Source: CAIMWS01 sp964409245 (GTDB lineage: Bacteria > Verrucomicrobiota > Verrucomicrobiia > Limisphaerales > UBA1319). Taken from it: DNA of 64,000 nucleotides. This document shows positions 46,751 through 55,945 of this stretch, one piece after another (positions within the stretch are counted from its first letter, which is position 1; each line of letters opens with the position of its first letter). Made by a program: the position numbers and the translations under genes. The stretch is from positions 34,422-98,421 of the forward strand of contig CAYPCQ010000011.1 in NCBI GenBank assembly GCA_964409245.1, given 5' to 3'. The notes beneath the pieces are model-generated. The model was given only the letters and a program-made list of their open reading frames with translations, was not told where the DNA came from and made no database searches.

Positions 46751-49009
46751 ATGGAAAGTAAAGTGGACATTGCCGACCAGTTGAATCCGAGGCCAGCCTC
46801 GGAAAGGCAACGTTCTACGCCCATGTCAGACGCAATTTCAAATCAGAAACCGGCTAAACCTGTGAGCGATCCCGATCGGGATTTCGCGATTGATCGCACA
46901 CGAAATATCGGCATCGCCGCACACATTGACGCCGGGAAGACCACTACGACCGAGCGCATCCTTTTTTACACTGGGTTGATTCACAGGATGGGCGACGTTG
47001 ATGATGGCAACACCGTCACCGATTGGATGGAGCAGGAACGCGAACGGGGGATTACCATTACCTCGGCAGCCATATCTTGCTACTGGCAACAAAAAGATGA
47101 GGGCCTGCAAAAGCTCTATACGGCTATTTCGCACCGGGTAAACATCATCGATACGCCAGGCCATGTTGATTTCACCGCCGAGGTGGAACGTTCCATGCGG
47201 GTGCTCGATGGTGCCGTGGCAGTTTTTTGCGGTGTAGCCGGCGTCCAACCACAGTCCGAAACAGTTTGGCGCCAGGCCACAAAATATAATGTCCCGCGGA
47301 TTGCGTTCGTCAACAAGATGGATCGCACTGGTGCCAATTTTGACAACGCGGTCTTGGAAATGCGCAAAAAGCTGGGTGCCTATGCTTACCCGGTGGTGCT
47401 GCCAATCGGTCGTGAGGAGAATTTCCGGGGGGTTGTTGATATCATCAACCAGAAGGCGCTTGTTTACGATGATTCCGACGAGATGGGCCTGAATTATCGC
47501 GTTACTGAAATTCCTGAAGATCTTAAGGAGTCGGCCGCTTTCGCTTTAGAGGAATTGATTCAGGCTGTGGCTGACCGCGACGACCAGATTGCGGAGTTGG
47601 TGCTTGAAGACAAAGCCGTGGAGCCATTGGTGCTGAAACAAGGCATTCGGCGCCTGACTTGCAGTTTGCAATTCGTTCCTGTTTTGTGTGGGTCCGCTTT
47701 CAAGAAGCGCGGGGTGCAGCCGATGGTGGACGCGGTGATTGACTACCTGCCATCTCCAATCGATGTGCCGGCCGCCATTGGCCAGGATTCCGACGATCCC
47801 ACCAAAAAGGTCGAGGTTGAATCAAATGACGGGAAAAAGTTTTGCGCCCTGGCCTTTAAATTGTGGAGCGACCCATTTGTCGGTAAATTGGTCTTTTTCA
47901 GGGTTTATTCCGGCCGCTTAGACAAGGGTGACTTCATTTACAATCCCCGAACTCGCAAGCGGGACCGCATCACCCGCATCATGCGAATTCAGGCGGACAA
48001 ACGGACCGAAGTTGATTCCGCGTTCGCGGGTGACATTGCCGCTTTTGTGGGGTTGAAGAACGTGACCACGGGCGATACCCTTTGCGATGAGTCGTTTTCG
48101 GTTTGTCTCGAGCCTCCAACCTTCCCCGATCCAGTGTTGTCGATGGCCATTGAGCCGAAGACGCGCTTTGATCGCGATAAACTGTCGGTTGGATTGCAGC
48201 GTCTGGCTGAGGAAGACCCGACCTTCCGGACTTTCACTAATGAGGAAACGGGGCAGTTGATTATTTCGGGGATGGGCGAATTGCATTTGGACATCATCCG
48301 GGATCGTTTGTTCCGCGAGTTTAAAGTGGAAGCGAATTCCGGTGCGCCCCAGATCGCCTACCGCGAGACAATTACTGCCAAAGCTGAAGGAGAGGGCAAA
48401 TTCATTCGTCAATCTGGCGGTCGTGGGCAATATGGCCACGCCTTGGTTGAGATAGAGCCGAATGAACGGGGCAAGGGGCTTGAGATTGAAAACAAAATCG
48501 TGGGCGGGACCATTCCCAAAGAATACATTCCGGCAGTCATTGACGGCGTTAATGAAGCGATTGCGGGTGGCGTTCTGGCCGGTTATCCCATGGTTGATGT
48601 CAAAGTCAGAATCACGGACGGGAGTTTCCATGAAGTTGATTCCAGTGAATTGGCATTCAAAATGGCCGGGATTTTTGCCTTTAAAGACGCGGCAAAGCGC
48701 GCACACACCATTCTTTTGGAGCCGATCATGAAGGTGGAAGTTTCCACTCCGGAAGAATACCAGGGTGACCTGCTCGGCGACTTGAGTCGGCGTCGCGGGA
48801 AAATCCATGGCATCGAAATGAAGAGCCAGGCAACCATCCTTAACGCAGAAGTTCCTCTGGCCGAGTTATTTGGCTATGCCACTGTGATTCGATCCCTGTC
48901 CAAGGGGCGCGCTGCTTACTCAATGACACCCTCCCATTTTGAAATGGTTCCGCAAAGCGTTTTGGAAAAGGTAATGGATACAAAGGAGATTAAACCCTCA
49001 CGTGCATAA
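46751..49009 (+). CDS. fusA: Elongation factor G
   Basis: 752 residues from the first ATG, or 728 from the ATG at 46823, which I consider about equally likely: the upstream 24 residues (MESKVDIADQLNPRP...) are not conserved and start only 22 bases after a terminator, leaving no room for a promoter. GTPase motifs are canonical (AHIDAGKTTT, RGITITSA, DTPGHVDF with catalytic His, NKMD) and domain IV has the GQYGHALVE and HEVDSSELAFK segments. It drives translocation and, with RRF, recycling. A perfect dyad CCGAGGC-CA-GCCTCGG (46787-46802) lies just before the second ATG. Confidence 0.97.
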   Translation: MESKVDIADQLNPRPASERQRSTPMSDAISNQKPAKPVSDPDRDFAIDRTRNIGIAAHIDAGKTTTTERILFYTGLIHRMGDVDDGNTVTDWMEQERERGITITSAAISCYWQQKDEGLQKLYTAISHRVNIIDTPGHVDFTAEVERSMRVLDGAVAVFCGVAGVQPQSETVWRQATKYNVPRIAFVNKMDRTGANFDNAVLEMRKKLGAYAYPVVLPIGREENFRGVVDIINQKALVYDDSDEMGLNYRVTEIPEDLKESAAFALEELIQAVADRDDQIAELVLEDKAVEPLVLKQGIRRLTCSLQFVPVLCGSAFKKRGVQPMVDAVIDYLPSPIDVPAAIGQDSDDPTKKVEVESNDGKKFCALAFKLWSDPFVGKLVFFRVYSGRLDKGDFIYNPRTRKRDRITRIMRIQADKRTEVDSAFAGDIAAFVGLKNVTTGDTLCDESFSVCLEPPTFPDPVLSMAIEPKTRFDRDKLSVGLQRLAEEDPTFRTFTNEETGQLIISGMGELHLDIIRDRLFREFKVEANSGAPQIAYRETITAKAEGEGKFIRQSGGRGQYGHALVEIEPNERGKGLEIENKIVGGTIPKEYIPAVIDGVNEAIAGGVLAGYPMVDVKVRITDGSFHEVDSSELAFKMAGIFAFKDAAKRAHTILLEPIMKVEVSTPEEYQGDLLGDLSRRRGKIHGIEMKSQATILNAEVPLAELFGYATVIRSLSKGRAAYSMTPSHFEMVPQSVLEKVMDTKEIKPSRA

Positions 49010-49030
49010 AAACTAACTGTTCTTTGATAT

Positions 49031-49339
49031 ATGGCTGGACAACGCATACGAATTAGACTTAAAGCATACGATCACAGGGTCATTGACCAATCGGCGCACG
49101 AAATAGTGGAGACGGTTAAACGCACCGGTGCGAGGGTTGCCGGTCCCATTCCGCTGCCGACCCGAATCGAACGGTTCACGGTGTTGCGTTCGCCACATGC
49201 GGACAAAAAATCGCAGGAAACCTTTGAGCAAAGGACCCATAAGCGTTTGATCGATATTATCGATCCGACCGCTAAAACTGTGGACGAACTAAAGAAATTG
49301 AATTTACCAGCCGGTGTGGACATCACCATCAAAATTTAG
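49031..49339 (+). CDS. rpsJ: 30S ribosomal protein S10
   Basis: 102 residues. MAGQRIRIRLKAYDHRVID start and PTAKTVDELKKLNLPAGVDI end are standard. First gene of the S10 operon, only 21 bases after fusA and with no tuf between, so str and S10 genes run together. No leader for L4 control fits in the gap. Confidence 0.98.
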   Translation: MAGQRIRIRLKAYDHRVIDQSAHEIVETVKRTGARVAGPIPLPTRIERFTVLRSPHADKKSQETFEQRTHKRLIDIIDPTAKTVDELKKLNLPAGVDITIKI

Positions 49340-49342
49340 CTT

Positions 49343-49999
49343 ATGATCGGATTGATCGGAAAGAAAATGGGCATGACACGCGTTTACGACGCGCAAGGAA
49401 ACCTGATCCCCGTGACCGTTGTCATGGCTGGACCAAATCGCGTCATGCAATGTAAAACCCCTGAAAAAGACGGTTACTCAGCCGTGCAACTGGGGTTTGA
49501 CGACCAAAAAGAACAACGCCTCAGCAAAGCTTTGTTGGGCCATATCAAAAAGCACCAAGGGCTGGCCGTGAGGCGGATTCGGGAATTCCGTGACTTCAGT
49601 GTCAGCGTCAAGCCTGGCGATATTCTCGGTCCTGACCTTTTCACCCAAGGTCAATATGTTGATGCCATCGGCGTCAGCAAGGGACGTGGCTTTGAAGGCG
49701 TAATGAAACGCCACCATTTCCGCGGCGGCGATGCCTCGCACGGCGCCAAAGGATGGCGTCGGCGTTCGGGAGCAATTGGGCAGCGCCTGTTCCCGGGAAC
49801 GGTGATGCGCGGCATGCGAATGCCTGGCCACATGGGGCAAGATCGGCGCACCGTCCAAAATCTGCGCGTGGTCCAGGTTCGCAAAGAGGATCAGGTGCTG
49901 TTGATCGCGGGTGCCATACCGGGCGCACCTGGTGATTACGTTATCATTCGGAACGCCAAAAAGAATCCAAAACCACCGGTAGCGCCGGCCAAAAAGTAA
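49343..49999 (+). CDS. rplC: 50S ribosomal protein L3
   Basis: 218 residues. MIGLIGKKMGMTRVYD start; the extension that reaches the peptidyl transferase centre is intact (GRGFEGVMKRHHFRGG, PGTVMRGMRMPGHMG). Three bases after rpsJ. Lys/Pro-rich C-terminal tail. Confidence 0.98.
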   Translation: MIGLIGKKMGMTRVYDAQGNLIPVTVVMAGPNRVMQCKTPEKDGYSAVQLGFDDQKEQRLSKALLGHIKKHQGLAVRRIREFRDFSVSVKPGDILGPDLFTQGQYVDAIGVSKGRGFEGVMKRHHFRGGDASHGAKGWRRRSGAIGQRLFPGTVMRGMRMPGHMGQDRRTVQNLRVVQVRKEDQVLLIAGAIPGAPGDYVIIRNAKKNPKPPVAPAKK

Positions 50000-50011
50000 A
50001 CTTTAGCCAAC

Positions 50012-50638
50012 ATGAAACTGCCGATTAAAGATATAAGCGGGAACTCGCAGGGCGAGTTGGAAGTAAATTTCCCGGTCATTGAGAATCACTTGGGCGATCA
50101 GGCCGTGCATGATGTGGTCACTGCCTATCGCGCTGCCCAGCGCAGCGGGACCGCCTGCACCAAAACCATGGGAGAGGTGGCTGGGTCAGGCAAAAAGCCT
50201 TGGCGCCAAAAAGGAACGGGCCGCGCACGCGCAGGTTCCTTCGCATCCCCCTTATGGCGCGGTGGCGGCGTTGTATTCGGACCCAAGCCACGCGATTACC
50301 GGAAGAAAGTTGGCCAGACGGTCAAACTTCTGGCGATGCGAAAAGCCTTGGGCGAACGAATCCGTTCCGGGGATGTTCTTGTCCTGAGCGAATTCAAGTT
50401 GAGCAATCCGAAAACCAAGGAATTCAACCAAATTCTGGACAAGCTCGAATTGGACGGGACAGTATTGCTGGTGGTGCCGGGGGTTGACCAAAACTTAACC
50501 CTGGCTTCCCGCAACGTCCCCTGCGTGGAATGGACGACAGGCGCTACGCTCAACACTTACCAGGTGCTGCGCTACGACAAACTGGTGATCACCAAAGAGG
50601 CTTTTGCCCAAGTGGAGCAGCGGCTCCTGAAAGACTAG
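50012..50638 (+). CDS. rplD: 50S ribosomal protein L4
   Basis: 208 residues. Lines the exit tunnel; the loop with KKPWRQKGTGRARAGSFASP (residues about 65-84) is typical. L4 represses the S10 operon in E. coli, but no leader target is visible upstream of rpsJ. Confidence 0.98.
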   Translation: MKLPIKDISGNSQGELEVNFPVIENHLGDQAVHDVVTAYRAAQRSGTACTKTMGEVAGSGKKPWRQKGTGRARAGSFASPLWRGGGVVFGPKPRDYRKKVGQTVKLLAMRKALGERIRSGDVLVLSEFKLSNPKTKEFNQILDKLELDGTVLLVVPGVDQNLTLASRNVPCVEWTTGATLNTYQVLRYDKLVITKEAFAQVEQRLLKD

Positions 50639-50645
50639 GCGAATT

Positions 50646-50927
50646 ATGAATTCTTTCGATATTGTCAAGACTGTTAGAATTACTGAGAAGGGGACCACCC
50701 AGGCTGAGAAATATAATCAGTATACGGTGGTGACTGATCGGCGGGCCAACAAATTCCAGATCCGCAAAGCAGTGGAGGAGCTTTTTAAGGTCAAAGTTCT
50801 GAGGGTCAATACCTGCAACAAGGCCGGCAAGCCGCGGCGTAAAATGACCCGTCAAGCGGGCTTTGATCCAGATTGGAAGAAGGCCACTGTGACGCTGAAA
50901 GAAGGCGATAAAATCTCTCTCACCTAA
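50646..50927 (+). CDS. rplW: 50S ribosomal protein L23
   Basis: 93 residues. At the tunnel exit, docking site for SRP and trigger factor. FDIVKTVRITEKGT and VKVLRVNTCNKAGKPRR are conserved. Seven bases after rplD. Confidence 0.97.
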   Translation: MNSFDIVKTVRITEKGTTQAEKYNQYTVVTDRRANKFQIRKAVEELFKVKVLRVNTCNKAGKPRRKMTRQAGFDPDWKKATVTLKEGDKISLT

Positions 50928-50942
50928 ACCTGACAATCCATT

Positions 50943-51788
50943 ATGCCAGTTAAAACTTTCAGACCTTTAACGCCATCCCGGCGCTACATTACCGTGGCGT
51001 CGTTTGACGAAATCACCAAGTCAAAGCCCGAAAAAAGCCTGGTTCAGACCCGGAAAAAAACCGGTGGCCGGAACTGCTACGGGAGAGTGACTGCCAGAGG
51101 TATTGGGCAGGGGCACAAGCAGAAAATCCGGATCGTCGATTTCCGGAGGTCGCAAAAGGGCGTCTCCGCCAAAGTGATCGCCATCGAGTATGATCCGATC
51201 CGCACCGCTTATCTGGCCTTGTTGGAATATCCAGATGGCAAAAAAGCTTACATGGTGGCTCCCAACGGTTTGCAGGTTGGAACCAAAGTTGTCAGTGCCG
51301 CCAACGCCACTCCCGACTTGGGAAATAGCCTGCCTTTAAAGTCGGTGCCTGTTGGCATGCCTATTCACAACCTGGAAATCCGCCCGGGGCAGGGCGGCCA
51401 GTTGGTGCGTGCCGCCGGTGTGGCCGCCAGCGTGATGTCCTGCGATGCCGGTTATGCCATGGTGCGTTTGCCTTCCGGGGAAATCCGCAAGATCAACGAA
51501 AACTGCTATGCTACGATCGGCCAGGTCGGTAATATCGAGCACGAAAACGTAGTTCTCGGGAAAGCGGGTCGCAGCCGGTTTTTGGGGATTCGTCCCCTCT
51601 CGCGTGGTGTGGCCAAGAACCCGGTTGACCATCCAATGGGCGGCGGGGCCGGCAAGACTTCGGGTGGCGGCCATCCGGTGACACCTTGGGGTGTGATAAC
51701 CAAAGGTTTGAAGACACGTCGGCACAAAAAATATAGCAACCGATTCATTGTGGTTCGCCGGAATGGCAGACCCATGAAACAGAAATAA
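50943..51788 (+). CDS. rplB: 50S ribosomal protein L2
   Basis: 281 residues. Needed for subunit joining and peptidyl transfer. The C-terminal VDHPMGGGAGKTSGGGHP contains the conserved His of the active-site neighbourhood (E. coli H229). PVKTFRPLTPSRRYITV start. Confidence 0.98.
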   Translation: MPVKTFRPLTPSRRYITVASFDEITKSKPEKSLVQTRKKTGGRNCYGRVTARGIGQGHKQKIRIVDFRRSQKGVSAKVIAIEYDPIRTAYLALLEYPDGKKAYMVAPNGLQVGTKVVSAANATPDLGNSLPLKSVPVGMPIHNLEIRPGQGGQLVRAAGVAASVMSCDAGYAMVRLPSGEIRKINENCYATIGQVGNIEHENVVLGKAGRSRFLGIRPLSRGVAKNPVDHPMGGGAGKTSGGGHPVTPWGVITKGLKTRRHKKYSNRFIVVRRNGRPMKQK

Positions 51789-51794
51789 GGAATT

Positions 51795-52076
51795 ATGGGA
51801 CGCTCAATTAAAAAAGGGCCATTTGTAGACGCCCATTTGCTGGAGAAGATTTCCAAGCTGAATGCCGCGAATACCAAGAAACCGATAAAAACGTGGTCTC
51901 GGCGATCGACGATCACACCGGACTTCGTTGGGCATACGTTCAATGTCCACAACGGCAAGATATTCCTGCCTGTGTTTGTCACTGAAAACATGGTTGGCCA
52001 CCGTTTGGGGGAATTTGCCTTAACCCGGACCTTTAAGAAACACGGCGCTCATACGGCCAAGGCCGAAGCCAAGTAA
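51795..52076 (+). CDS. rpsS: 30S ribosomal protein S19
   Basis: 93 residues. GRSIKKGPFVDAHLLEKI start and FVTENMVGHRLGEFALTR are typical. It binds the 30S head next to S13. Preceded by AAGGA, one of the visible ribosome sites. Confidence 0.98.
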   Translation: MGRSIKKGPFVDAHLLEKISKLNAANTKKPIKTWSRRSTITPDFVGHTFNVHNGKIFLPVFVTENMVGHRLGEFALTRTFKKHGAHTAKAEAK

Positions 52077-52082
52077 TTGCTT

Positions 52083-52412
52083 ATGGAAGTTCAAGCTGTA
52101 ACCCGCAACGTGCGCATGTCGGCCCAAAAGATGCGCGAAATGACACGGCAGATTCAGGGCATGAAGGCCGTGGACGCGCAGGCAGTCCTGGCAGTGGTGT
52201 CCCGGAAATCGGCCCGGCTGGTGGCCAAGACACTGAAGTCTGCCATCGCCAATGCCGAAAATAACAAAGGGCTAAAACCAGAAACTCTGGTGATCAAAGA
52301 AGCCATGGCTGGCACGGCGACTGTGATGAAACGTTGGCGCCCCAAGGCTCGCGGATCTGCCGGCCCTATTTTGAAACGCAATTGCCACATTAAAATCGTT
52401 TTGACTGACTAA
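52083..52412 (+). CDS. rplV: 50S ribosomal protein L22
   Basis: 109 residues from the ATG at 52083; a TTG right after the rpsS stop (52077) is in frame but MEVQAVTRNVRMSAQKMRE is the natural start. The tunnel-constriction hairpin (MKRWRPKARGSAGPILKR) is intact. Confidence 0.97.
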   Translation: MEVQAVTRNVRMSAQKMREMTRQIQGMKAVDAQAVLAVVSRKSARLVAKTLKSAIANAENNKGLKPETLVIKEAMAGTATVMKRWRPKARGSAGPILKRNCHIKIVLTD

Positions 52413-52421
52413 TAAAACCCT

Positions 52422-53096
52422 ATGGGACAAAAAACTAATCCAATAGGACTGCGCATCGCCCTGAACAAGGACTGGCGTTCCCGCTGGTACTCCGATAAAA
52501 AGGAATTCGGGAAACTGGTGGCCGAAGATTGGAAGATACGCGAGATCCTGAAGCGCAAGTTGGAATCAGCCTCGGTGCCCAAAATTATTATTGAGCGCGC
52601 GGCGAACCGATGCCGGATCACCATTTTCACTGCCCGCCCGGGAGTGGTTATTGGTCGTAAAGGTGCCGAGATCGACAAGATCAAGGAGGAACTCAACAAG
52701 ATGACCGGCAAGGAAATCTATGTTGATATCCAGGAAGTCAAGCAACCGGAGACGGATGCCCAACTCGTAGCGGAAAACGTGGCCATGCAATTGGAACGTC
52801 GCATATCATTCCGCCGCGCCATGAAGAAAGCCGTGCAAACTACCATGGACTTTGGAGCAGAAGGCGTTAAGATCCGTTGTGCAGGCCGCTTGGGTGGGGC
52901 CGAATTGGCACGCGTGGAACATTACCATCAGGGCCGGGTGCCGCTTCATACTTTGCGCGCCCAGATAGACTACGGTTTCGCCGAAGCTAAAACCGTTTAC
53001 GGAAAAATTGGGGTCAAATGTTGGATCTGCAAAGGTGAAGTCACCCCGCAACGCACCGAGTTGCCAACCGCCGTGCCCGTGGGCCATAGCAGCTAG
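52422..53096 (+). CDS. rpsC: 30S ribosomal protein S3
   Basis: 224 residues. KH domain with VVIGRKGAEIDKIKEEL; C-terminal domain with GRLGGAELARVEHYHQGR. Forms the mRNA entry site with S4 and S5. Ten bases after rplV. Confidence 0.98.
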   Translation: MGQKTNPIGLRIALNKDWRSRWYSDKKEFGKLVAEDWKIREILKRKLESASVPKIIIERAANRCRITIFTARPGVVIGRKGAEIDKIKEELNKMTGKEIYVDIQEVKQPETDAQLVAENVAMQLERRISFRRAMKKAVQTTMDFGAEGVKIRCAGRLGGAELARVEHYHQGRVPLHTLRAQIDYGFAEAKTVYGKIGVKCWICKGEVTPQRTELPTAVPVGHSS

Positions 53097-53100
53097 CATC

Positions 53101-53107
53101 AGGGAGG
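53101..53107 (+). promoter_or_regulatory. Strong ribosome binding site of rplP
   Basis: AGGGAGG, nine bases before the rplP ATG at 53117. It stands out because most neighbours have no such site; it fixes the rplP start. Confidence 0.7.
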
Positions 53108-53116
53108 AATAAGCTT

Positions 53117-53536
53117 ATGTTAATGCCGGAAAGAGTAAAGTATCGCAAAATGCAGCGCGGCAATCGCGCCGGGATTGCCTCCCGGGGCAAGGCCGTGTCG
53201 TTTGGCGAGTTTGGATTGCAGTCCTTGGAACGTTGCTGGCTGGACACCCGTCAGATCGAAGCCGCCCGATCCGCCATCAGCCGCTACATGAAACGTCGCG
53301 GTAAAATGTGGATTCGCATCTTCCCTGACAAGTCATTTTCAAAAAAGCCGCTCGAAACTCGAATGGGCAAAGGCAAGGGACCGGTGGAAACCTGGGTGGC
53401 CGTCATCCGGCCGGCCAATATTCTGTTTGAGGTCGATGGGGTTACGGAGCATGTGGCCCGCGAGGCAATGCGATTGGCCGCGACCAAACTTCCCATCCGC
53501 ACGAAATTTATTTCCCGTCATCGTTTGGGAGTCTAA
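53117..53536 (+). CDS. rplP: 50S ribosomal protein L16
   Basis: 139 residues. Helps place A-site tRNA. MLMPERVKYRKMQRGN start, the Arg hydroxylation-site region RMGKGKGPVETWVAVI (E. coli R81 equivalent) and AMRLAATKLPIRTKF end are conserved. Confidence 0.98.
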   Translation: MLMPERVKYRKMQRGNRAGIASRGKAVSFGEFGLQSLERCWLDTRQIEAARSAISRYMKRRGKMWIRIFPDKSFSKKPLETRMGKGKGPVETWVAVIRPANILFEVDGVTEHVAREAMRLAATKLPIRTKFISRHRLGV

Positions 53537-53554
53537 TTTGAAGAACGCATCACT

Positions 53555-53755
53555 ATGAAAATGTCCGAAATAAAAGATCTCACGATGACTGAATTGCTGG
53601 CCAAGAACCGCGATTTGCGCCAGGAACTGTTCAACCTGAAGCTGCAAAAGGCCAGCAGTCAATTGGAAAAGCCGGCACATTTGCGTAATCTGCGCCGGAA
53701 TATCGCCCGGGTTGAGACCCAGATGAGCACTATACGCAACAAGGCCGCCAAGTAA
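53555..53755 (+). CDS. rpmC: 50S ribosomal protein L29
   Basis: 66 residues, two-helix protein at the tunnel exit. MKMSEIKDLTMTELLAKN, LFNLKLQKASSQLEKPAHL and RRNIARVETQMSTI are typical. No Shine-Dalgarno. Confidence 0.96.
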   Translation: MKMSEIKDLTMTELLAKNRDLRQELFNLKLQKASSQLEKPAHLRNLRRNIARVETQMSTIRNKAAK

Positions 53756-53761
53756 TTTTAT

Positions 53762-54058
53762 ATGTCCAATCCTGCTCCTACCATTACCCGCACGCATCGC
53801 AAAGAACGCGAAGGCACGGTGGTGTCCAGCAAAATGGCTAAGACCGTTATCGTTCAAGTTGAACGCCGGTTTCAGCATGTCAAATTCAAGAAAATCGTCA
53901 CTAGCTTCAAAAAATTTTACGTCCACGACGAAAAGGGCGAAGCCAAAGTTGGGGACCGGGTACGCATCGAGGAGACCCGGCCCATATCCAAGCTTAAACG
54001 ATGGCGGTTGGCCCAGGTGGTGGAGCGCGTTGCCAATCCGGCTCCCGCCACCGCATAA
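53762..54058 (+). CDS. rpsQ: 30S ribosomal protein S17
   Basis: 98 residues. GTVVSSKMAKTVIVQVERR, KKFYVHDEKGEAKVGD and VRIEETRPISKLKRW are conserved. A short N-terminal extension (about 12 residues) and Pro/Ala tail make it slightly longer than usual. Confidence 0.97.
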   Translation: MSNPAPTITRTHRKEREGTVVSSKMAKTVIVQVERRFQHVKFKKIVTSFKKFYVHDEKGEAKVGDRVRIEETRPISKLKRWRLAQVVERVANPAPATA

Positions 54059-54073
54059 TCACAAGGTTTAAAT

Positions 54074-54439
54074 ATGCTTCAAATACGATCAATTCTGGAG
54101 GTGGCCGATAACACAGGCGCTCGTCGAGCCGCCGCCATAGGTGTTCTGGGCCGGAACAAAATGTTTGCCCAGGTGGGGGATATCATCAAGGCCCATATCA
54201 AGGAGGCTTCCCCTGACGGTCAGGTGAAAAAGGGAGAAGTGGTCAATTGCGTGGTGGTTCGGACCCGTCAGCCTATCCGCCGCAACGATGGATCGTATCT
54301 GCGCTTTGACTCCAATGCCGTGGTGATCATCGACGAAGAAAACAATCCGCGCGGCACGCGCATTTTCGGTCCGGTGGCCCGGGAGTTGCGCGACCTTAAG
54401 TTCATTAAAATCATTTCGCTGGCTCCGGAGGTCATATAA
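54074..54439 (+). CDS. rplN: 50S ribosomal protein L14
   Basis: 121 residues. MLQIRSILEVADNTGARR start and GPVARELRDLKFIKIISLAPEVI end are standard. At the subunit interface, binding site of RsfS. First gene of the spc group. Confidence 0.98.
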   Translation: MLQIRSILEVADNTGARRAAAIGVLGRNKMFAQVGDIIKAHIKEASPDGQVKKGEVVNCVVVRTRQPIRRNDGSYLRFDSNAVVIIDEENNPRGTRIFGPVARELRDLKFIKIISLAPEVI

Positions 54440-54442
54440 GTT

Positions 54443-54724
54443 ATGCAACGGTCTCACGTCAAGAAGAACGATGAAGTGGTGGTCATTGCCGGAACACAAA
54501 AAGGCAAACGAGGACGCATCCTGCACGTATTGCGCGTCAAACAGCGCGTGATTGTGGAAGGTGTCAACATGATTAAAAAACACACGCGCAAAAGCCAGCA
54601 GCATCCGCAAGGTGCCATCGTTGAACGCGAAGGAAGCATTCATATATCCAATGTCATGCTTGCCTCCCGCTTCGAGGCGCGCGCCGCGCGCCGCAGTGCG
54701 ACTCCCACTCCCGCCTCTGTTTAA
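54443..54724 (+). CDS. rplX: 50S ribosomal protein L24
   Basis: 93 residues. KOW motif VKKNDEVVVIAGTQKGKRG and VIVEGVNMIKKHTRKSQQHP identify it. An assembly initiator. Three bases after rplN; GAGG precedes the ATG. Confidence 0.97.
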   Translation: MQRSHVKKNDEVVVIAGTQKGKRGRILHVLRVKQRVIVEGVNMIKKHTRKSQQHPQGAIVEREGSIHISNVMLASRFEARAARRSATPTPASV

Positions 54725-54727
54725 GGT

Positions 54728-55270
54728 ATGAAAGCCCGACTTTATCAACGTTACGTAGAAACCGTCAGGAGTTCCCTGATGGAGAAGTGGAAGTATAAAA
54801 ACGTCCACCAGGTGCCGGTCCTCGAAAAAATTGTCATCAACATGGGTGTGAGCGCCGCGTTGGACAAAGGAGCTGTCGATGACGCATCCAAGGAACTGGG
54901 CACGATCACTGGCCGCAAGCCTGTGTTGAACCGTGCCCGGAAAAGCATCGCCAACTTCAAGTTGCGCGAAGGCCAGGTGATTGGTTGTCACGTCACCCTG
55001 CGACGCGATGTGATGTATGAGTTTTTAGATCGATTGGTCGCCGCCTCACTTCCGCGCATTCGCGATTTCCGTGGCATCAGTCCACGCTGTTTTGATGGGC
55101 GTGGCAGCTACACCTTGGGAGTGTCTGATCAGACCATTTTCCCCGAAATTGAGATGGATAAGATCAAGCGCACTCAGGGAATGGACATCACCTTCGTCAC
55201 GACCGCCACAACCGATGCCGAAGCGCTGGATCTGCTTAAATTACTTGGAATGCCTTTCGCTGAGAAATAA
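54728..55270 (+). CDS. rplE: 50S ribosomal protein L5
   Basis: 180 residues. Binds 5S rRNA. KIVINMGVSAALDKG, GRKPVLNRARKSIANFKLR and the C-terminal GMDITFVTTATTDAEALDLL are conserved. Three bases after rplX. Confidence 0.98.
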   Translation: MKARLYQRYVETVRSSLMEKWKYKNVHQVPVLEKIVINMGVSAALDKGAVDDASKELGTITGRKPVLNRARKSIANFKLREGQVIGCHVTLRRDVMYEFLDRLVAASLPRIRDFRGISPRCFDGRGSYTLGVSDQTIFPEIEMDKIKRTQGMDITFVTTATTDAEALDLLKLLGMPFAEK

Positions 55271-55276
55271 CATTGT

Positions 55277-55546
55277 ATGGCTAATAAATCTTGGATTGAA
55301 CGTGATAAAAAACGCCGCGAACTGGTGAAGAAATATTCCGCATTGCGGGCGGAACTCATGGCCAAGCGCGACTACGCCGGCCTGTCTAAAATACCGCGCA
55401 ACGCAAGTCCCGTACGCGTGGTCAACCGATGCAAAATCAGTGGCCGCCGCCACGGATTTTTGAGGAAATTCGGATGTTCTCGTCTGACCTTCAGGGAACT
55501 GGCCATGGCTAGTTTGCTGCCGGGTGTAACCAAAGCCAGTTGGTAA
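55277..55546 (+). CDS. rpsN: 30S ribosomal protein S14
   Basis: 89 residues, the longer zinc-free form: the two CxxC pairs of the short form are absent, though single Cys remain in VNRCKISGRRHGFLRKFGC. LSKIPRNASPVR and LTFRELA are typical. The zinc-free form implies no zinc-dependent switch for this copy. Confidence 0.97.
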   Translation: MANKSWIERDKKRRELVKKYSALRAELMAKRDYAGLSKIPRNASPVRVVNRCKISGRRHGFLRKFGCSRLTFRELAMASLLPGVTKASW

Positions 55547-55553
55547 AACGATT

Positions 55554-55937
55554 ATGGATCCTATTGCTGACATGCTGACATGCATCCGGAACGCTGCGCA
55601 AGCGCTGCGGCCGGATTTGGAACTGAGTCATTCCAAAATCAAAGAGAGTGTAGCCCGTGTTCTTCAGGAAGAGGGCTATGTGGCAGAGTGTTCCGTTCAG
55701 GGCGACACTATCAAAAAACTGAAGATTAAACTGAAATATCGGGGACGCAAAGGAGTGATTGAGCATCTGGCTCGCGCCAGCAAGCCCGGCCTGCGCCGAT
55801 ATGTTGCCGCTCGGGAAATCCCGCGGGTTCTGGGCGGAATGGGCACAGCCATCCTCACCACTTCCCAGGGTGTTATGACGGGTGAGAGCGCACGCAAAAA
55901 GAATATTGGCGGAGAATTGGTCTGCTTTGTTTGGTAG
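55554..55937 (+). CDS. rpsH: 30S ribosomal protein S8
   Basis: 127 residues. MDPIADMLTCIRNA start and GVMTGESARKKNIGGELVCFVW end are typical apart from length of the last motif; core rRNA-binding region is intact. S8 represses the spc operon in E. coli; no target was identified here. Confidence 0.97.
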   Translation: MDPIADMLTCIRNAAQALRPDLELSHSKIKESVARVLQEEGYVAECSVQGDTIKKLKIKLKYRGRKGVIEHLARASKPGLRRYVAAREIPRVLGGMGTAILTTSQGVMTGESARKKNIGGELVCFVW

Positions 55938-55945
55938 AGGTTATT

